Below are positions 6,413 through 14,216 of a stretch of 20,467 nt of DNA, piece by piece (the stretch's first letter is position 1; each line of letters begins with the position of its first letter). The translations under genes and the position numbers were made by a program. The DNA comes from Aigarchaeota archaeon (GTDB taxonomy: Archaea > Thermoproteota > Nitrososphaeria_A > Caldarchaeales > Wolframiiraptoraceae), in contig JANXDQ010000017.1 in NCBI GenBank assembly GCA_025059415.1, positions 1-20,467 of the forward strand, written 5' to 3'. A model generated the notes under the pieces. It was not told the origin of the DNA. It did not search any database and saw nothing but the letters and a program-made list of their open reading frames with translations.

Positions 6413-7269
6413 AAATAATCGAGATCGAGGATCTCTCATTCAAATATTCTGGGAGCAGCAGCTATGCCCTGAAAAATGTAAATTTATCGATCTCGGAGGG
6501 GGAATTCGTCGTCCTAGCGGGTAGGAGTGGATGCGGCAAGACCACGCTCCTCAGATGCTTGAATGGGTTGATCCCACACTTCTATGAGGGGGAATTTAGT
6601 GGAAGTGTGAGAGTTAACGGCATGAATACTTCCGAGACGCCGCCGTACATACTCGCACAGGTCGTTGGAATGGTATTCCAAAACCCCGATAACCAACTTT
6701 TCGCCCTCACGGTGGAGGCTGATATAGCATTTCCTCTTGAGAACCTCGGGCTACCACGAGAAGTTATTATGGAAAGGGTCGAGTGGGCCCTAAAAACTCT
6801 GAACATAAGCGACTTAAGAGACCGATCTCCCTTCGAGCTATCGGGAGGTCAGAAGCAGAAGGTCGCCATAGCCTCGGTCATCGCGATGAAGCCGAAGATC
6901 TTACTTCTAGATGAACCGACGAGCTCGCTTGACCCCCTCTCTGCGAAAAACCTCATAGACTCCATACTCGAATTAAATAGGAGGGAACGCCTCACGATCA
7001 TGATCTCGGAACATAGGCTGGAGCTCCTCCTCCCCCATGCCCATAGATTCATCGTGATGGACCGTGGGGAGATATTATACGACGGCGACCCGAGGGTGAT
7101 ACTGAAGGATGATCTATTGATTTACGGCATCCCTACGCCGAGGGTCTCAGAAGTTGCGAGGCACATAAACGCTTCCAGACACTCACTATTCACGGAGATC
7201 CCGCTAACCGTGGACGAATTTGTTGATGAATTAAGGAGGTGTTTGGATGATAAGGCTCGAGGATGTTGA
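6409..7269 (+). CDS. ecfA1: ECF transporter ATP-binding subunit EcfA1
   Basis: This is one of two ABC-type ATPases that power an energy-coupling-factor importer for vitamins or metal ions. The 286 residues contain Walker A GRSGCGKT (38-45), Q91, the signature LSGGQ (144-148), Walker B ILLLDE (164-169) and H202 in the switch SEHRLE. An extra C-terminal segment of about 60 residues follows. TTG 6409 is chosen because the protein then begins at the usual MKIIEIEDLSFKY. It overlaps the DHH stop as TTGA. Longer upstream frames have no similarity to the family. The 3' end overlaps ecfA2 by 23 bases. Coupling to an exosome-region operon is unusual. Confidence 0.93.
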   Translation: MKIIEIEDLSFKYSGSSSYALKNVNLSISEGEFVVLAGRSGCGKTTLLRCLNGLIPHFYEGEFSGSVRVNGMNTSETPPYILAQVVGMVFQNPDNQLFALTVEADIAFPLENLGLPREVIMERVEWALKTLNISDLRDRSPFELSGGQKQKVAIASVIAMKPKILLLDEPTSSLDPLSAKNLIDSILELNRRERLTIMISEHRLELLLPHAHRFIVMDRGEILYDGDPRVILKDDLLIYGIPTPRVSEVARHINASRHSLFTEIPLTVDEFVDELRRCLDDKARGC

Positions 7270-8071
7270 ATACTTTTATCCAAATGGGCATAAAGCGCTC
7301 GATCAAGTCAGGTTAGAGATTGAAAAAGGCGAAGTCGTAGCCTTAATGGGCGAGAATGGGGCCGGGAAGACGACGCTCTTAAAACACCTAAATGGCCTCT
7401 TAAAGCCGACTAGGGGAAGGGTCCTCGTGGATGGCATAGACACGCGGAAAGCCACAGTCGCGGCGCTCTCTAGGAAAATCGGCTTAGTCTTCCAAAACGC
7501 CGAAGACATGTTCTTTTCGAGCACAGTCTGGGATGAGGTCGCATTCTCCTTGAGGAACTTTGGATATGAGGAGGAGGTTGTGAAGAGGAGGGTTGAGTGG
7601 GCCCTGAAATTCATGGAACTCGATAGATATGTGGATCAATCACCCTTCGTCCTAAGCGGAGGCGAGAAGAAGAGGCTCGCATTAGCGATAATCCTCGCGT
7701 GGTCCCCCGACATCATCGCCCTCGATGAGCCGACAACCGGACAGGACCAACTCCAGAAAGAGAAGCTCATGGAGATGATAAAGCTCTTAAACATGCAGGG
7801 GAGGACCGTGATAATTTCATCACATGATGTCGAGTTCGTTGCCCAGTTAAGGCCGAGGGTGATCTTGATGAAGAAGGGGAAGATAATCTCCGATGGAGGA
7901 GCTGAGGAAGTATTCCTGGATGAGGAGGTACTGCGGTCATGCAACCTCCTTCCCCCCCAGATAGTCTCTCTAACGAGACGCCTAGACTTCCTCGGGATAA
8001 AGCCCTCCCTCCCTCATCCAAGACAACTCGCAGAAGAAATACTATCCAAGCTAGGAGAATACAAGATATGA
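7247..8071 (+). CDS. ecfA2: ECF transporter ATP-binding subunit EcfA2
   Basis: The second ATPase of the ECF energising module pairs with EcfA1 to form the composite ATP sites. The 274 residues contain Walker A GENGAGKT (35-42), Q83, the signature LSGGE (136-140) and Walker B IIALDE (156-161). H193 lies in SSHD. A strong AGGAGGT (7234-7240) lies six bases before ATG 7247, inside the end of ecfA1. The EcfT partner lies about 1.9 kb downstream, separated by two other genes. No S component is adjacent, so the substrate is unknown. Group II ECF systems share one energising module among several S proteins encoded elsewhere, which fits this arrangement. Confidence 0.93.
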   Translation: MIRLEDVEYFYPNGHKALDQVRLEIEKGEVVALMGENGAGKTTLLKHLNGLLKPTRGRVLVDGIDTRKATVAALSRKIGLVFQNAEDMFFSSTVWDEVAFSLRNFGYEEEVVKRRVEWALKFMELDRYVDQSPFVLSGGEKKRLALAIILAWSPDIIALDEPTTGQDQLQKEKLMEMIKLLNMQGRTVIISSHDVEFVAQLRPRVILMKKGKIISDGGAEEVFLDEEVLRSCNLLPPQIVSLTRRLDFLGIKPSLPHPRQLAEEILSKLGEYKI

Positions 8072-8175
8072 AATAAATATCCTCGACGTCCTTATCTTAA
8101 ATTTAATACCGCATCCATACTCCACGTCCATGATTAAACTTTTTTACGTCTTTTATCCAACTCACTTAGAGGATT

Positions 8176-8886
8176 TTGAATCTGAGAAGTGGTTCTCAAG
8201 AAAATAAAAACGGTCGTCAAAGCCTCAAATGCGATAAAATCTCTGAGGCCCTGCTAAAAGAATTTCATGATAAAATTCGACCAGATTACTATGATAATCC
8301 ACGATTCGCGATTCAGCGCATTTGGCATCGTCGAAGATTTCAATTGATTAAGTCTTTGCTAAAAGAAGATGCGGCAAAAAATGAAGTGATGACGCTGGAC
8401 ATCGGATGTAATGGAGGCACCTTCACCAATATAATTAAACAATCTGTGGATGATGGCTTGATGATAGGGATCGATATAGGTGAGCAAGGAGTAATGTACG
8501 CTGCCAAGAAATATCCTGACATAATGTTCCTAATCGCTGACGCCTGCCACCTCCCCTTCAGAGAGAATTCATTCGACCTCATAACGTGTTTAGAAGTGTT
8601 AGAGCACCTTACAGACCCCCTCAAATGTTTAATGGAGATAAATCGGTGCCTCAAACCCAAACGAGAGGCCATAATACTTGTACCACGTCTCGATAGTTTG
8701 CTCTTCAAAATTGTTTGGTATGTCTGGATAAATACTGGGGGGAGGGACTGGAAGGAGGCCCATACCACTGTGATAAGAAACAAAAAGAACTTAAAACTCC
8801 TAGTAGAAAGGGCCGGTCTCAAGATAATAAGGGAAAAAAGCTCACACTTGGGGATGTTGATGGCCTTTAAAGTTAAGAAACCTTGA
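8176..8886 (+). CDS. Class I SAM-dependent methyltransferase, AT-rich, substrate unknown
   Basis: The 236-residue protein has the Rossmann methyltransferase motifs. Motif I is DIGCNGGTF (75-83), an acidic residue ends strand 2 (GID, 98-100), and ADACHLPF (121-128) and CLEVLEHLTDP (138-148) follow. This resembles the UbiE/Methyltransf_11 type, which acts on small molecules or lipids. The start is a TTG with only a weak, close AGAGG, and no in-frame ATG is near, so the N-terminus is uncertain. Two 60-base lines I counted inside it (from 8221 and 8341) are 37-38% G+C, against 55% for a line in ecfA2. It splits ecfA2 from ecfT. Transfer into an older ECF cluster is a reasonable inference but not proven. 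Confidence 0.8.
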   Translation: MNLRSGSQENKNGRQSLKCDKISEALLKEFHDKIRPDYYDNPRFAIQRIWHRRRFQLIKSLLKEDAAKNEVMTLDIGCNGGTFTNIIKQSVDDGLMIGIDIGEQGVMYAAKKYPDIMFLIADACHLPFRENSFDLITCLEVLEHLTDPLKCLMEINRCLKPKREAIILVPRLDSLLFKIVWYVWINTGGRDWKEAHTTVIRNKKNLKLLVERAGLKIIREKSSHLGMLMAFKVKKP

Positions 8887-9090
8887 TACCCAGCCTGTGC
8901 CGACGCCAGGCGACCTGATGCGAACTAACACAGTAAATTCGGATCGAAATCGGAATCTCAGATGCGTCTCTGGGGCCTTCAAGGGGGAGATGTCGGGGTT
9001 GTGAAATGAAATTGGTGGAGGATTTGGCGGGTGAAAGGCCGTGTTCGCGGATTTTGCCGAGACTTAGCGCCTCAGAGGGGCCGTGAATGC
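8887..9090. other. Intergenic stretch without a convincing gene
   Basis: This GC-richer stretch before mobB contains only very short frames, for example 26 codons from 9006. I see no tRNA-like fold, box C/D pair or repeat. It ends at the mobB TATA box. Confidence 0.45.
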
Positions 9091-9100
9091 TAATATATGA
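9091..9100 (+). promoter_or_regulatory. TATA box for leaderless mobB-like gene
   Basis: TAATATATGA is centred about 31 bases before ATG 9127, which has no ribosome site. Transcription of mobB-ecfT probably starts here, independently of ecfA1A2. Confidence 0.6.
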
Positions 9101-9126
9101 TTTCCAACATATAGTCGCGGATACCG

Positions 9127-9924
9127 ATGCGTCCGATATTCTGCGTAATTAGTCTCGGTAGGGCTAAGGGTAAAACGGCGCTCCTAGAATGGCTTACGGA
9201 GAAACTTACAAATTCCGGAATCAAGATCGCGACCATAAAGCACTCCACTAAAAGATTTGACACGGAGGAGAAAGATACTTGGAGGTATCTAGAATCCAGA
9301 GCAGCCGAGGTCGTATATGTTTCTCCATGGGAATTAATTACCCTAAGGAGGACGACGGCTTCGTTAGCCGATGCCATTGAAGCGCTCCACATAGATCCCG
9401 ATTTAATCCTAGTTGAAGGGTTCAAGGACGCTCCCTACCCCAAAATCCTCTGTGTTGGCGATCCGCGGGAATTGGTGGAGGCGGTCGAGTCCATTCAAAA
9501 TATAGTCGCCGTTACTGGTGAACTAGATCTCGATGGCGTCTCCAACCTGGCCATAAGATTCATGAATAAGGAGGAGGTCTATGAACTCCTTAAGCAAGCT
9601 GTGGTTGATTACTGGCTGAAGCTGATTCCAAACTTTGATTGCGGCAAGTGTTCTTATAAATCGTGTAAAGAACTTTCAAGAGCAATTCGCGGCGGAAAGG
9701 CGACTATCAGAGAGTGCTCTATGAGGTCAACATCATTAAGTAGGGTGGTGGTCGATGGCGTCGAGGTGCCCCTAGGAACTTGGCCGCAAAAACTGCTCCG
9801 AGAATTACTGGTGGCATTTGTCAAATCTCTCAGGCTTAATGGCGTCAACTTGGATGACGCAGAAAAGATGTCTGTGGAGATAAATTTGAGGACCATGAAG
9901 GAGTGGGGGATGGCTCGGGGTTGA
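9127..9924 (+). CDS. MobB-like GTPase fused to a four-cysteine Fe-S domain
   Basis: The N-terminal part (about 1-155) matches MobB, the GTP-binding helper of molybdopterin guanine dinucleotide synthesis. It shows a P-loop-like GRAKGKT (11-17), IKHSTKRFDTEEKDTWR (37-53) and the hallmark LILVEGFKDAPYPKI (93-107). The P-loop is one residue shorter than the normal G-x4-GK-T, so nucleotide binding may be altered. Next come four cysteines, C172, C175, C180 and C197 (C-x2-C-x4-C-x16-C), the pattern of the small 4Fe-4S 'Fes' domain. A C-terminal region (about 205-265) of unknown role follows. Such fusions occur in archaea. The gene is leaderless and its stop lies six bases before ecfT, so the two are co-transcribed. 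A link to molybdenum or tungsten cofactor handling is inferred. Confidence 0.82.
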   Translation: MRPIFCVISLGRAKGKTALLEWLTEKLTNSGIKIATIKHSTKRFDTEEKDTWRYLESRAAEVVYVSPWELITLRRTTASLADAIEALHIDPDLILVEGFKDAPYPKILCVGDPRELVEAVESIQNIVAVTGELDLDGVSNLAIRFMNKEEVYELLKQAVVDYWLKLIPNFDCGKCSYKSCKELSRAIRGGKATIRECSMRSTSLSRVVVDGVEVPLGTWPQKLLRELLVAFVKSLRLNGVNLDDAEKMSVEINLRTMKEWGMARG

Positions 9925-9930
9925 AAATCG

Positions 9931-10704
9931 ATGGCGGCGATATTCCAGGGACTACAATTCTATCCCGGGAAGAGTATAGTGCACCGATTGGATCCGAGGG
10001 TTAAACTTTTCCTCTCAAGTGCGCTTCTAATAACGACCCTCCTATATCTTGAGGTAACCGTGACCACGTTGATCATCGCGATAGAGGTGGCCTTGGCCGC
10101 GGTCAGTGGGACCGTGAAGAGGTGGATCAGGACGGTATACGGAGCCATCCCCCTAATAATCGCCGTCTTCGCCATGAATTACCTGGTCAGAGCCTTTCAG
10201 TATAGTGGATTCCTTAATCCGATGGGTCTTTATGAGTCATTTGCCGCCTCCTATCGCTTAATCGCCTTCCTGGCCTCCTTCTCAATCTTCTTCCTGACAA
10301 CGACTCCTGAAGAACTCGGGATGACACTAACCAAGCTAAGAGTACCCTACACATACACATTCGCATTTATCTCCGCCATAAGGTTCACGCCGATTCTCGC
10401 CGAGGAACTCCAGACGATAATGGACGCACAGCGAGCTAGGGGCCTAGAATTGGATAGGGGCGGACCCTTGGCGAGGATTAGGAAATATATCCCGGTACTG
10501 GTCCCGCTTATCGTGAATATCTTGAGGAGGAGCTATGAATTGGCCGAGGCCATGGAAGTCAAATGCTTCGGAGCAAGCAAGAAAAGGACCTTCCTAAAGG
10601 AATTGAAGATGACTCCTAAAGACTTAGCTGCCCTAGTTATCATAGCCGTGTTCTTCGGCTCCGCGATATATCTGAGGTTCTTCTACCCATTGAGAATTCC
10701 ATAG
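9931..10704 (+). CDS. ecfT: ECF transporter transmembrane subunit EcfT
   Basis: EcfT is the membrane scaffold joining the EcfA1/EcfA2 ATPases to a substrate-binding S protein. The 257 residues have hydrophobic segments near 27-57, 70-90, 107-123 and 228-250. The conserved LDPRVKL is at 20-26 and the first coupling-helix motif QRARG at 167-171. The second coupling motif, normally an Ala-Arg-Gly type, reads AMEVKCFGA (207-215) and is diverged. The stop of the MobB-like gene lies six bases upstream of ATG 9931, so it belongs to that operon rather than directly to ecfA1A2. It most likely works with those two ATPases. Confidence 0.92.
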   Translation: MAAIFQGLQFYPGKSIVHRLDPRVKLFLSSALLITTLLYLEVTVTTLIIAIEVALAAVSGTVKRWIRTVYGAIPLIIAVFAMNYLVRAFQYSGFLNPMGLYESFAASYRLIAFLASFSIFFLTTTPEELGMTLTKLRVPYTYTFAFISAIRFTPILAEELQTIMDAQRARGLELDRGGPLARIRKYIPVLVPLIVNILRRSYELAEAMEVKCFGASKKRTFLKELKMTPKDLAALVIIAVFFGSAIYLRFFYPLRIP

Positions 10705-10769
10705 CAAAAATCAAGCTAAGAAAATCTTTTCGAGATGCGTCCACGAAGAGTTCTATGACGAATTAACCC

Positions 10770-10778
10770 TTTAATATG
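10770..10778 (+). promoter_or_regulatory. TATA box for membrane protein gene
   Basis: TTTAATATG is centred about 20-25 bases before TTG 10793 and GTG 10799, consistent with a leaderless start at either codon. Confidence 0.5.
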
Positions 10779-10792
10779 ATTATTCACTTTAC

Positions 10793-11299
10793 TTGTACGT
10801 GATCGGAGAGTTAGCAATAACCGTTTCCAGCCTGCTCTTAATAGTGTTGGGTCTTGCGCTCACATTCTTTGGGAGGAAGCTCGTTAAGACCATATTCTTC
10901 ATAGTGGGTGGATTGATAGGGGCGTTGCTGACGCTGTATCTCGCTTCTCCAATAATCGGGGAGCCATTAATCTACCTCGCAGTACTTGTGGCCTTTATCG
11001 TCGCGGGCTTCCTCTTCTACAAACTGCTCCCAATAGGTGCAGGGCTAATCGCTAGCTTCACGGCCTTCTATTTGTTGGAGCCAGTTCTCGGGTTGATGGT
11101 CGCCATAATTATCGCCTTAATAGTCTTCGTCGTGATCGCGGTGCTCTTCAATAAGTTATTGAGTATAGGGACGGCGCTACTCGGGTCAATTATATTCGTA
11201 GCGGGATTGAGTCAACTAACACCCCTCAACAACTTCATCCAGCTACTACTGATCGTCGTCCTCACGATCTTGGGATCCGTGGTTCAATTCAAGACCTAG
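10793..11299 (+). CDS. Multispanning membrane protein with internal repeats, function unknown
   Basis: The 168 residues are almost entirely hydrophobic, with about seven predicted spans (near 5-25, 33-51, 58-76, 80-97, 99-119, 122-140 and 148-164). Three similar blocks start with a basic loop followed by a small-residue helix: RKLVKTIFFIVGG (28-40), KLLPIGAGLIAS (77-88) and KLLSIGTALLGS (121-132). This points to internal duplication, as in DUF4203/TMEM198-like proteins, but I am not certain of the family. The start is TTG 10793 or GTG 10799; neither has a ribosome site and the TATA position allows both. It follows ecfT but lacks the features of an S component. The 3' end overlaps the convergent LOG-like gene by 11 bases. 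Confidence 0.75.
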   Translation: MYVIGELAITVSSLLLIVLGLALTFFGRKLVKTIFFIVGGLIGALLTLYLASPIIGEPLIYLAVLVAFIVAGFLFYKLLPIGAGLIASFTAFYLLEPVLGLMVAIIIALIVFVVIAVLFNKLLSIGTALLGSIIFVAGLSQLTPLNNFIQLLLIVVLTILGSVVQFKT

Positions 11300-11849
11300 A
11301 TTTCGCCAGCTTGTATGCGAGCTCGGCCGCTTCAACCGGATCCTCCGTGAAATATGCCTTAGTTAGCTTCCTATGGTCTAGGTAACCATCTTCCCCAAAC
11401 TCCGCGAGTTTATCGGATGGATAACCCGTGCCAATTAACACTATTAGGGGCTTTCGATAGAGGTAGGCCAGGAATGCCTCGATTATTGTTCCGGCCCCGC
11501 CCCCGAGGATCACCATGGCGTGGCAGCTCCTCGCGATCTGTATGCTTCTAGCCTGATACGTGACGCCGGTAAAGATCTCGATGGTATTGTATGGATTGTA
11601 TCTCGGGTGATCTATGTTGATCCACTCGTCTTCGAGGGGTATCACTCCAACCGTCACCCCACCCCGCTTGACGAACTCCTCGCAGGAGATCCTCATCAAG
11701 CCCCCATCCCCACCCGTTAACAGGAGTACTTCATCCTTGTACTTCGCTAACGTCTTGGCGAACTCCCTCGTTTTCTCAACCGCAATCGGTGGTGGGTTGG
11801 GGTCGCTTGAAGCGCCAATCGCTATTACGCCCCTATCCCGCATGGCCAT
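11289..11849 (-). CDS. LOG/SLOG-family nucleotide-binding protein (TIGR00725-like)
   Basis: The 186-residue Rossmann-like protein belongs to the 'possible lysine decarboxylase'/LOG superfamily. It shows TGGDGGLM (45-52) and GGGAGTIIEAFLAYL (116-130), the latter matching the PGGxGTxxE motif with Pro replaced by Gly. Typical LOG enzymes are nucleoside-5'-monophosphate phosphoribohydrolases, while others in the SLOG superfamily only sense nucleotides. The Pro-to-Gly change and the short length make the reaction uncertain. ATG 11849 is chosen; a second ATG two codons later is equally possible. No ribosome site is visible. It converges on, and overlaps, the membrane protein gene at its 3' end. Confidence 0.82.
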   Translation of the reverse strand: MAMRDRGVIAIGASSDPNPPPIAVEKTREFAKTLAKYKDEVLLLTGGDGGLMRISCEEFVKRGGVTVGVIPLEDEWINIDHPRYNPYNTIEIFTGVTYQARSIQIARSCHAMVILGGGAGTIIEAFLAYLYRKPLIVLIGTGYPSDKLAEFGEDGYLDHRKLTKAYFTEDPVEAAELAYKLAKSRS

Positions 11850-11918
11850 AGATGGGGGTGTTTTCTAGAAATATCTACCTTACATTTATCCGGCAAATAA
11901 AAAGGGGTGAGTGGATTG

Positions 11919-12323
11919 TTATGGTGACTCTACCTTGATCTCCCACTCCATCTTCACTCCAGCCCTATCAAAGAGTATTCCAACCGGACATACCTCAAGC
12001 GTAGATTTCAAGGTCTTCTCTACCTCGCTCATATCAGCCTTTGTACAGATGCTCAATATCCCTTTGCATTTTTCAATAGTTTTCTCACCTTTCTCCGCCT
12101 CTATCTCCAAAACCAAGTCGCTGTATTCCAGCTTCCGTTTATCCGCCACCATCTTGAAAATCGTCGCCATGCACCCAGCCAAGGCCATTACAGCCAGCTC
12201 GAGGGCGGTTGGGCCCGTATCCTCCCCCTTGTAATCGGGTGGTAGATCCACGATGACGCTATGCCCACGGCAATTATCAACGGCGCTCCTATAACCGCAA
12301 ATCCAGACTGCCCGGGCCTTCAC
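11919..12323 (-). CDS. OsmC-family thiol peroxidase-like protein
   Basis: OsmC/Ohr proteins reduce organic hydroperoxides with two cysteines. Here C51 (in ALAGCMAT) and C112 (in LEVCPVG) occupy the conserved sites, and GHSVIVDLPPDYKGEDTGPTALEL carries the family core. I chose GTG 12323, giving 134 residues, because MKARAVWICGYRS matches where OsmC proteins normally begin. An AT-rich TATA-like element (12351-12360) is centred about 32 bases upstream. A GTG at 12401 in the same frame would give 160 residues with an atypical N-terminal tail. The gene is divergent from the small helical protein to its right. Some archaeal members are of unknown substrate. Confidence 0.85.
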   Translation of the reverse strand: MKARAVWICGYRSAVDNCRGHSVIVDLPPDYKGEDTGPTALELAVMALAGCMATIFKMVADKRKLEYSDLVLEIEAEKGEKTIEKCKGILSICTKADMSEVEKTLKSTLEVCPVGILFDRAGVKMEWEIKVESP

Positions 12324-12350
12324 GTCACCATTAACGAGGACGTTTGAGGG

Positions 12351-12360
12351 ATAAATTTTT
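12351..12360 (-). promoter_or_regulatory. TATA-like element for osmC-family gene
   Basis: AAAAATTTAT on the minus strand suits initiation a few bases before GTG 12323 and supports the shorter start. Confidence 0.45.
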
Positions 12361-12419
12361 ATCGCGAGATTCTGTTTTAGGATTTTAGAAACGGCCCCCA
12401 CATTTCCCGGTGCAGAGGC

Positions 12420-12647
12420 ATGAGGGATGTTAAGTCTGAGATCAGGCTGAAGCTTAGGGATGGCTTGGAGAAAATAGAGGCGGAGATATGGAGGATTAGG
12501 GACCAGTACTTACATGGCGGCGTGGATCTGCAAGAGTATTTGGATCGAAGAAGCGCCTTGGAGACCGAGAAAGCGAGAAGGGTTTTAGAGAATTTGAGGA
12601 AGTTACATCGCCTCCCTGCCTCTAAAAATAACGACGGCACCGCATAG
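12420..12647 (+). CDS. Small helical protein, unknown function
   Basis: The 75 residues are highly charged and almost wholly helical: KLRDGLEKIEAEIWRIRDQY, a short turn HGGVDLQEY, then RRSALETEKARRVLENLRKLHRL. The helix-turn-helix with 'GGVDLQEYLDRR' resembles the oligomerising SHOCT-type hairpin, but this is only a resemblance. It starts with ATG 12420 in the divergent intergenic region shared with the OsmC-family gene. No Shine-Dalgarno sequence is clear. The codon pattern and amphipathic spacing favour a real gene. It has no recognised partner, although divergence from the OsmC-family gene could mean shared control. Confidence 0.55.
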   Translation: MRDVKSEIRLKLRDGLEKIEAEIWRIRDQYLHGGVDLQEYLDRRSALETEKARRVLENLRKLHRLPASKNNDGTA

Positions 12648-12812
12648 AACATCACTATCCGCATTTCTCAATAAATTGTCAGGGAGTAATCGTGTTGAGA
12701 GGATGGGTGTGTGGAGAAAGAAGTCTGGAGATCATTCCTAATTAGTAATTACTCACGCCGACGCTGCTTAAACTTTCCCTTAAAGTCTTTGAGCTGGATT
12801 CGCAGACCTCTC

Positions 12813-14054
12813 CTATTCCCCGAAGAGCGGCACCTTTCCGAGATAATTCATCAATATCCTCATGAGATCGATCCCCCTGATCCTGCCAATTCCGCCCTTT
12901 GCACAGGATATTTCATCGAATTTTCCAATTCCATCTCTCCTCACACCGGGTCCAGCTATTACCAGGGGGACTGGGTCTCCCGTGTGATCGCCGACTTCAC
13001 ATGGGGTCGTATGATCTCCGGTTAATGCTATGTAGTATCCCTTGTCGAGGACTGTTTTAACGAGCGGAGTCAGCTCCCTTGAGATCCACTCAATGACCTC
13101 AACTTTGCGATGCGGGTTTTTGTCGTGGCTAACGGAGTCGGTTGCCTTGATGTGCAGGAATACAAAGTCGTATTCGCCAAGCGCCTTTATCGCCGCCTCA
13201 ACCTTGCCCCCCAAATTCGTGTTCACCGTCCCCGTCGCCCCTGGAACATTGATCAAATCGAATCCAACGGCCTTCGCAACTCCCTTATAAAGGCCCCCGC
13301 CAGCTATTGCCGCCGCCCTTATCCCCCACAACTTTGTAATCGGCTCGATCCTCGGCAAAGTTCCCGCCCCCCTAGGTAGGAGGGCGTTCGCCGGCGGGAG
13401 ACCCTTCTCAACGCGTTGCCGGTTTATCGGGTGGTCCTTCAAGATTTTATGGGCCTTCTCTACGAACTCCTGTAACGCGACCGCGGTCCTCCTAGCCTCA
13501 ATCGTGTCCTCCAGGGGTCTTGGCATATGGGCCTTGACGCCGGCCTTATGGGCATCCACGTCCGAGACCATTCTAGAGAGCCCCTCTCCGCGAAGGACAA
13601 GGGCCCCCCTGTGTTCGGAGGAATGATAAAAAATCGCCTGCACGCCATCAACTTTATCGATCCTTATGTCGTTTAATGCCTCGGCTAAGGCTCTGGCTTC
13701 CTCGCTATTTATCCTACCCGCCCTCCGATCCACTATCACCCAGTCATCGTTCACCGTTGCGAAGTTGCACCTGAAGGCGACGTCTCCGGCGCTGAGCTCG
13801 ATTCCCACACCGAGTGCTTCGAAGGCGCCCCTTCCCGGGTAAACCCTAAATGGATCATATCCGAAGAGCGCGAGATGAGCCGTATCGCTCCCAGGCGGCT
13901 GACCAGGAGCTATCACGTCGATTATCCCGCATTCACCATGTTCCGCGAGTCTGGATAGGGTCTCGGCCCTCGCTGCCTGTAGCGGAGTTAAGCCGTTTAG
14001 GGCCCTTGTGGGCCGATCGCCCAGGCCATCACAAACAATTAATACAGCTCTCAT
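12813..14054 (-). CDS. apgM: 2,3-bisphosphoglycerate-independent phosphoglycerate mutase, archaeal type
   Basis: The enzyme interconverts 3- and 2-phosphoglycerate in glycolysis and gluconeogenesis, in the alkaline-phosphatase superfamily. The 413 residues contain metal ligands in LIVCDGLGDRP (D9) and the phosphorylated serine S56 in PPGSDTAH. They also contain HIKATDSVSHDKN and LTGDHTTP, with VGDHTGDPVP further on, all as in ApgM. ATG 14054 is chosen over an in-frame codon at 14078. It begins the conserved MRAVLIVCDG and lies about 29 bases after a TATA-like GGTTAAAGC, so the message is probably leaderless. The gene stands alone on its strand, divergent from the small zinc-ribbon gene. Confidence 0.95.
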   Translation of the reverse strand: MRAVLIVCDGLGDRPTRALNGLTPLQAARAETLSRLAEHGECGIIDVIAPGQPPGSDTAHLALFGYDPFRVYPGRGAFEALGVGIELSAGDVAFRCNFATVNDDWVIVDRRAGRINSEEARALAEALNDIRIDKVDGVQAIFYHSSEHRGALVLRGEGLSRMVSDVDAHKAGVKAHMPRPLEDTIEARRTAVALQEFVEKAHKILKDHPINRQRVEKGLPPANALLPRGAGTLPRIEPITKLWGIRAAAIAGGGLYKGVAKAVGFDLINVPGATGTVNTNLGGKVEAAIKALGEYDFVFLHIKATDSVSHDKNPHRKVEVIEWISRELTPLVKTVLDKGYYIALTGDHTTPCEVGDHTGDPVPLVIAGPGVRRDGIGKFDEISCAKGGIGRIRGIDLMRILMNYLGKVPLFGE

Positions 14055-14078
14055 TCTCAATCGAAAGAGTTTGAGCAA

Positions 14079-14087
14079 GCTTTAACC
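14079..14087 (-). promoter_or_regulatory. TATA box for apgM
   Basis: GGTTAAAGC on the minus strand is centred about 29 bases before ATG 14054, supporting a leaderless start. Confidence 0.5.
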
Positions 14088-14216
14088 TTACCGATGCCAC
14101 CCCACGGATTACTCACAGCCCTCCAAAGAAATAAATCTGTTCCCGTAGATGGGGTCGGCTTTCGCATAAAAATCGTATTAACGTGAATTCGGCTGAAAGA
14201 TGCCGTGACCGTGGGC

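Noticed and set aside
8340..8822. 160-codon minus-strand frame opposite the SAM methyltransferase
   Set aside because: The plus strand carries all methyltransferase motifs; the antisense frame has none and no start signals.
9006..9086. 26-codon frame starting MKLVEDLAGERP before the mobB-like gene
   Set aside because: It is too short, has no TATA at leaderless distance, and nothing shows that it is conserved.
10793..11299. Membrane protein as the missing ECF S component
   Set aside because: It has internal repeats and about seven spans with no S-component motif, and it has its own promoter.
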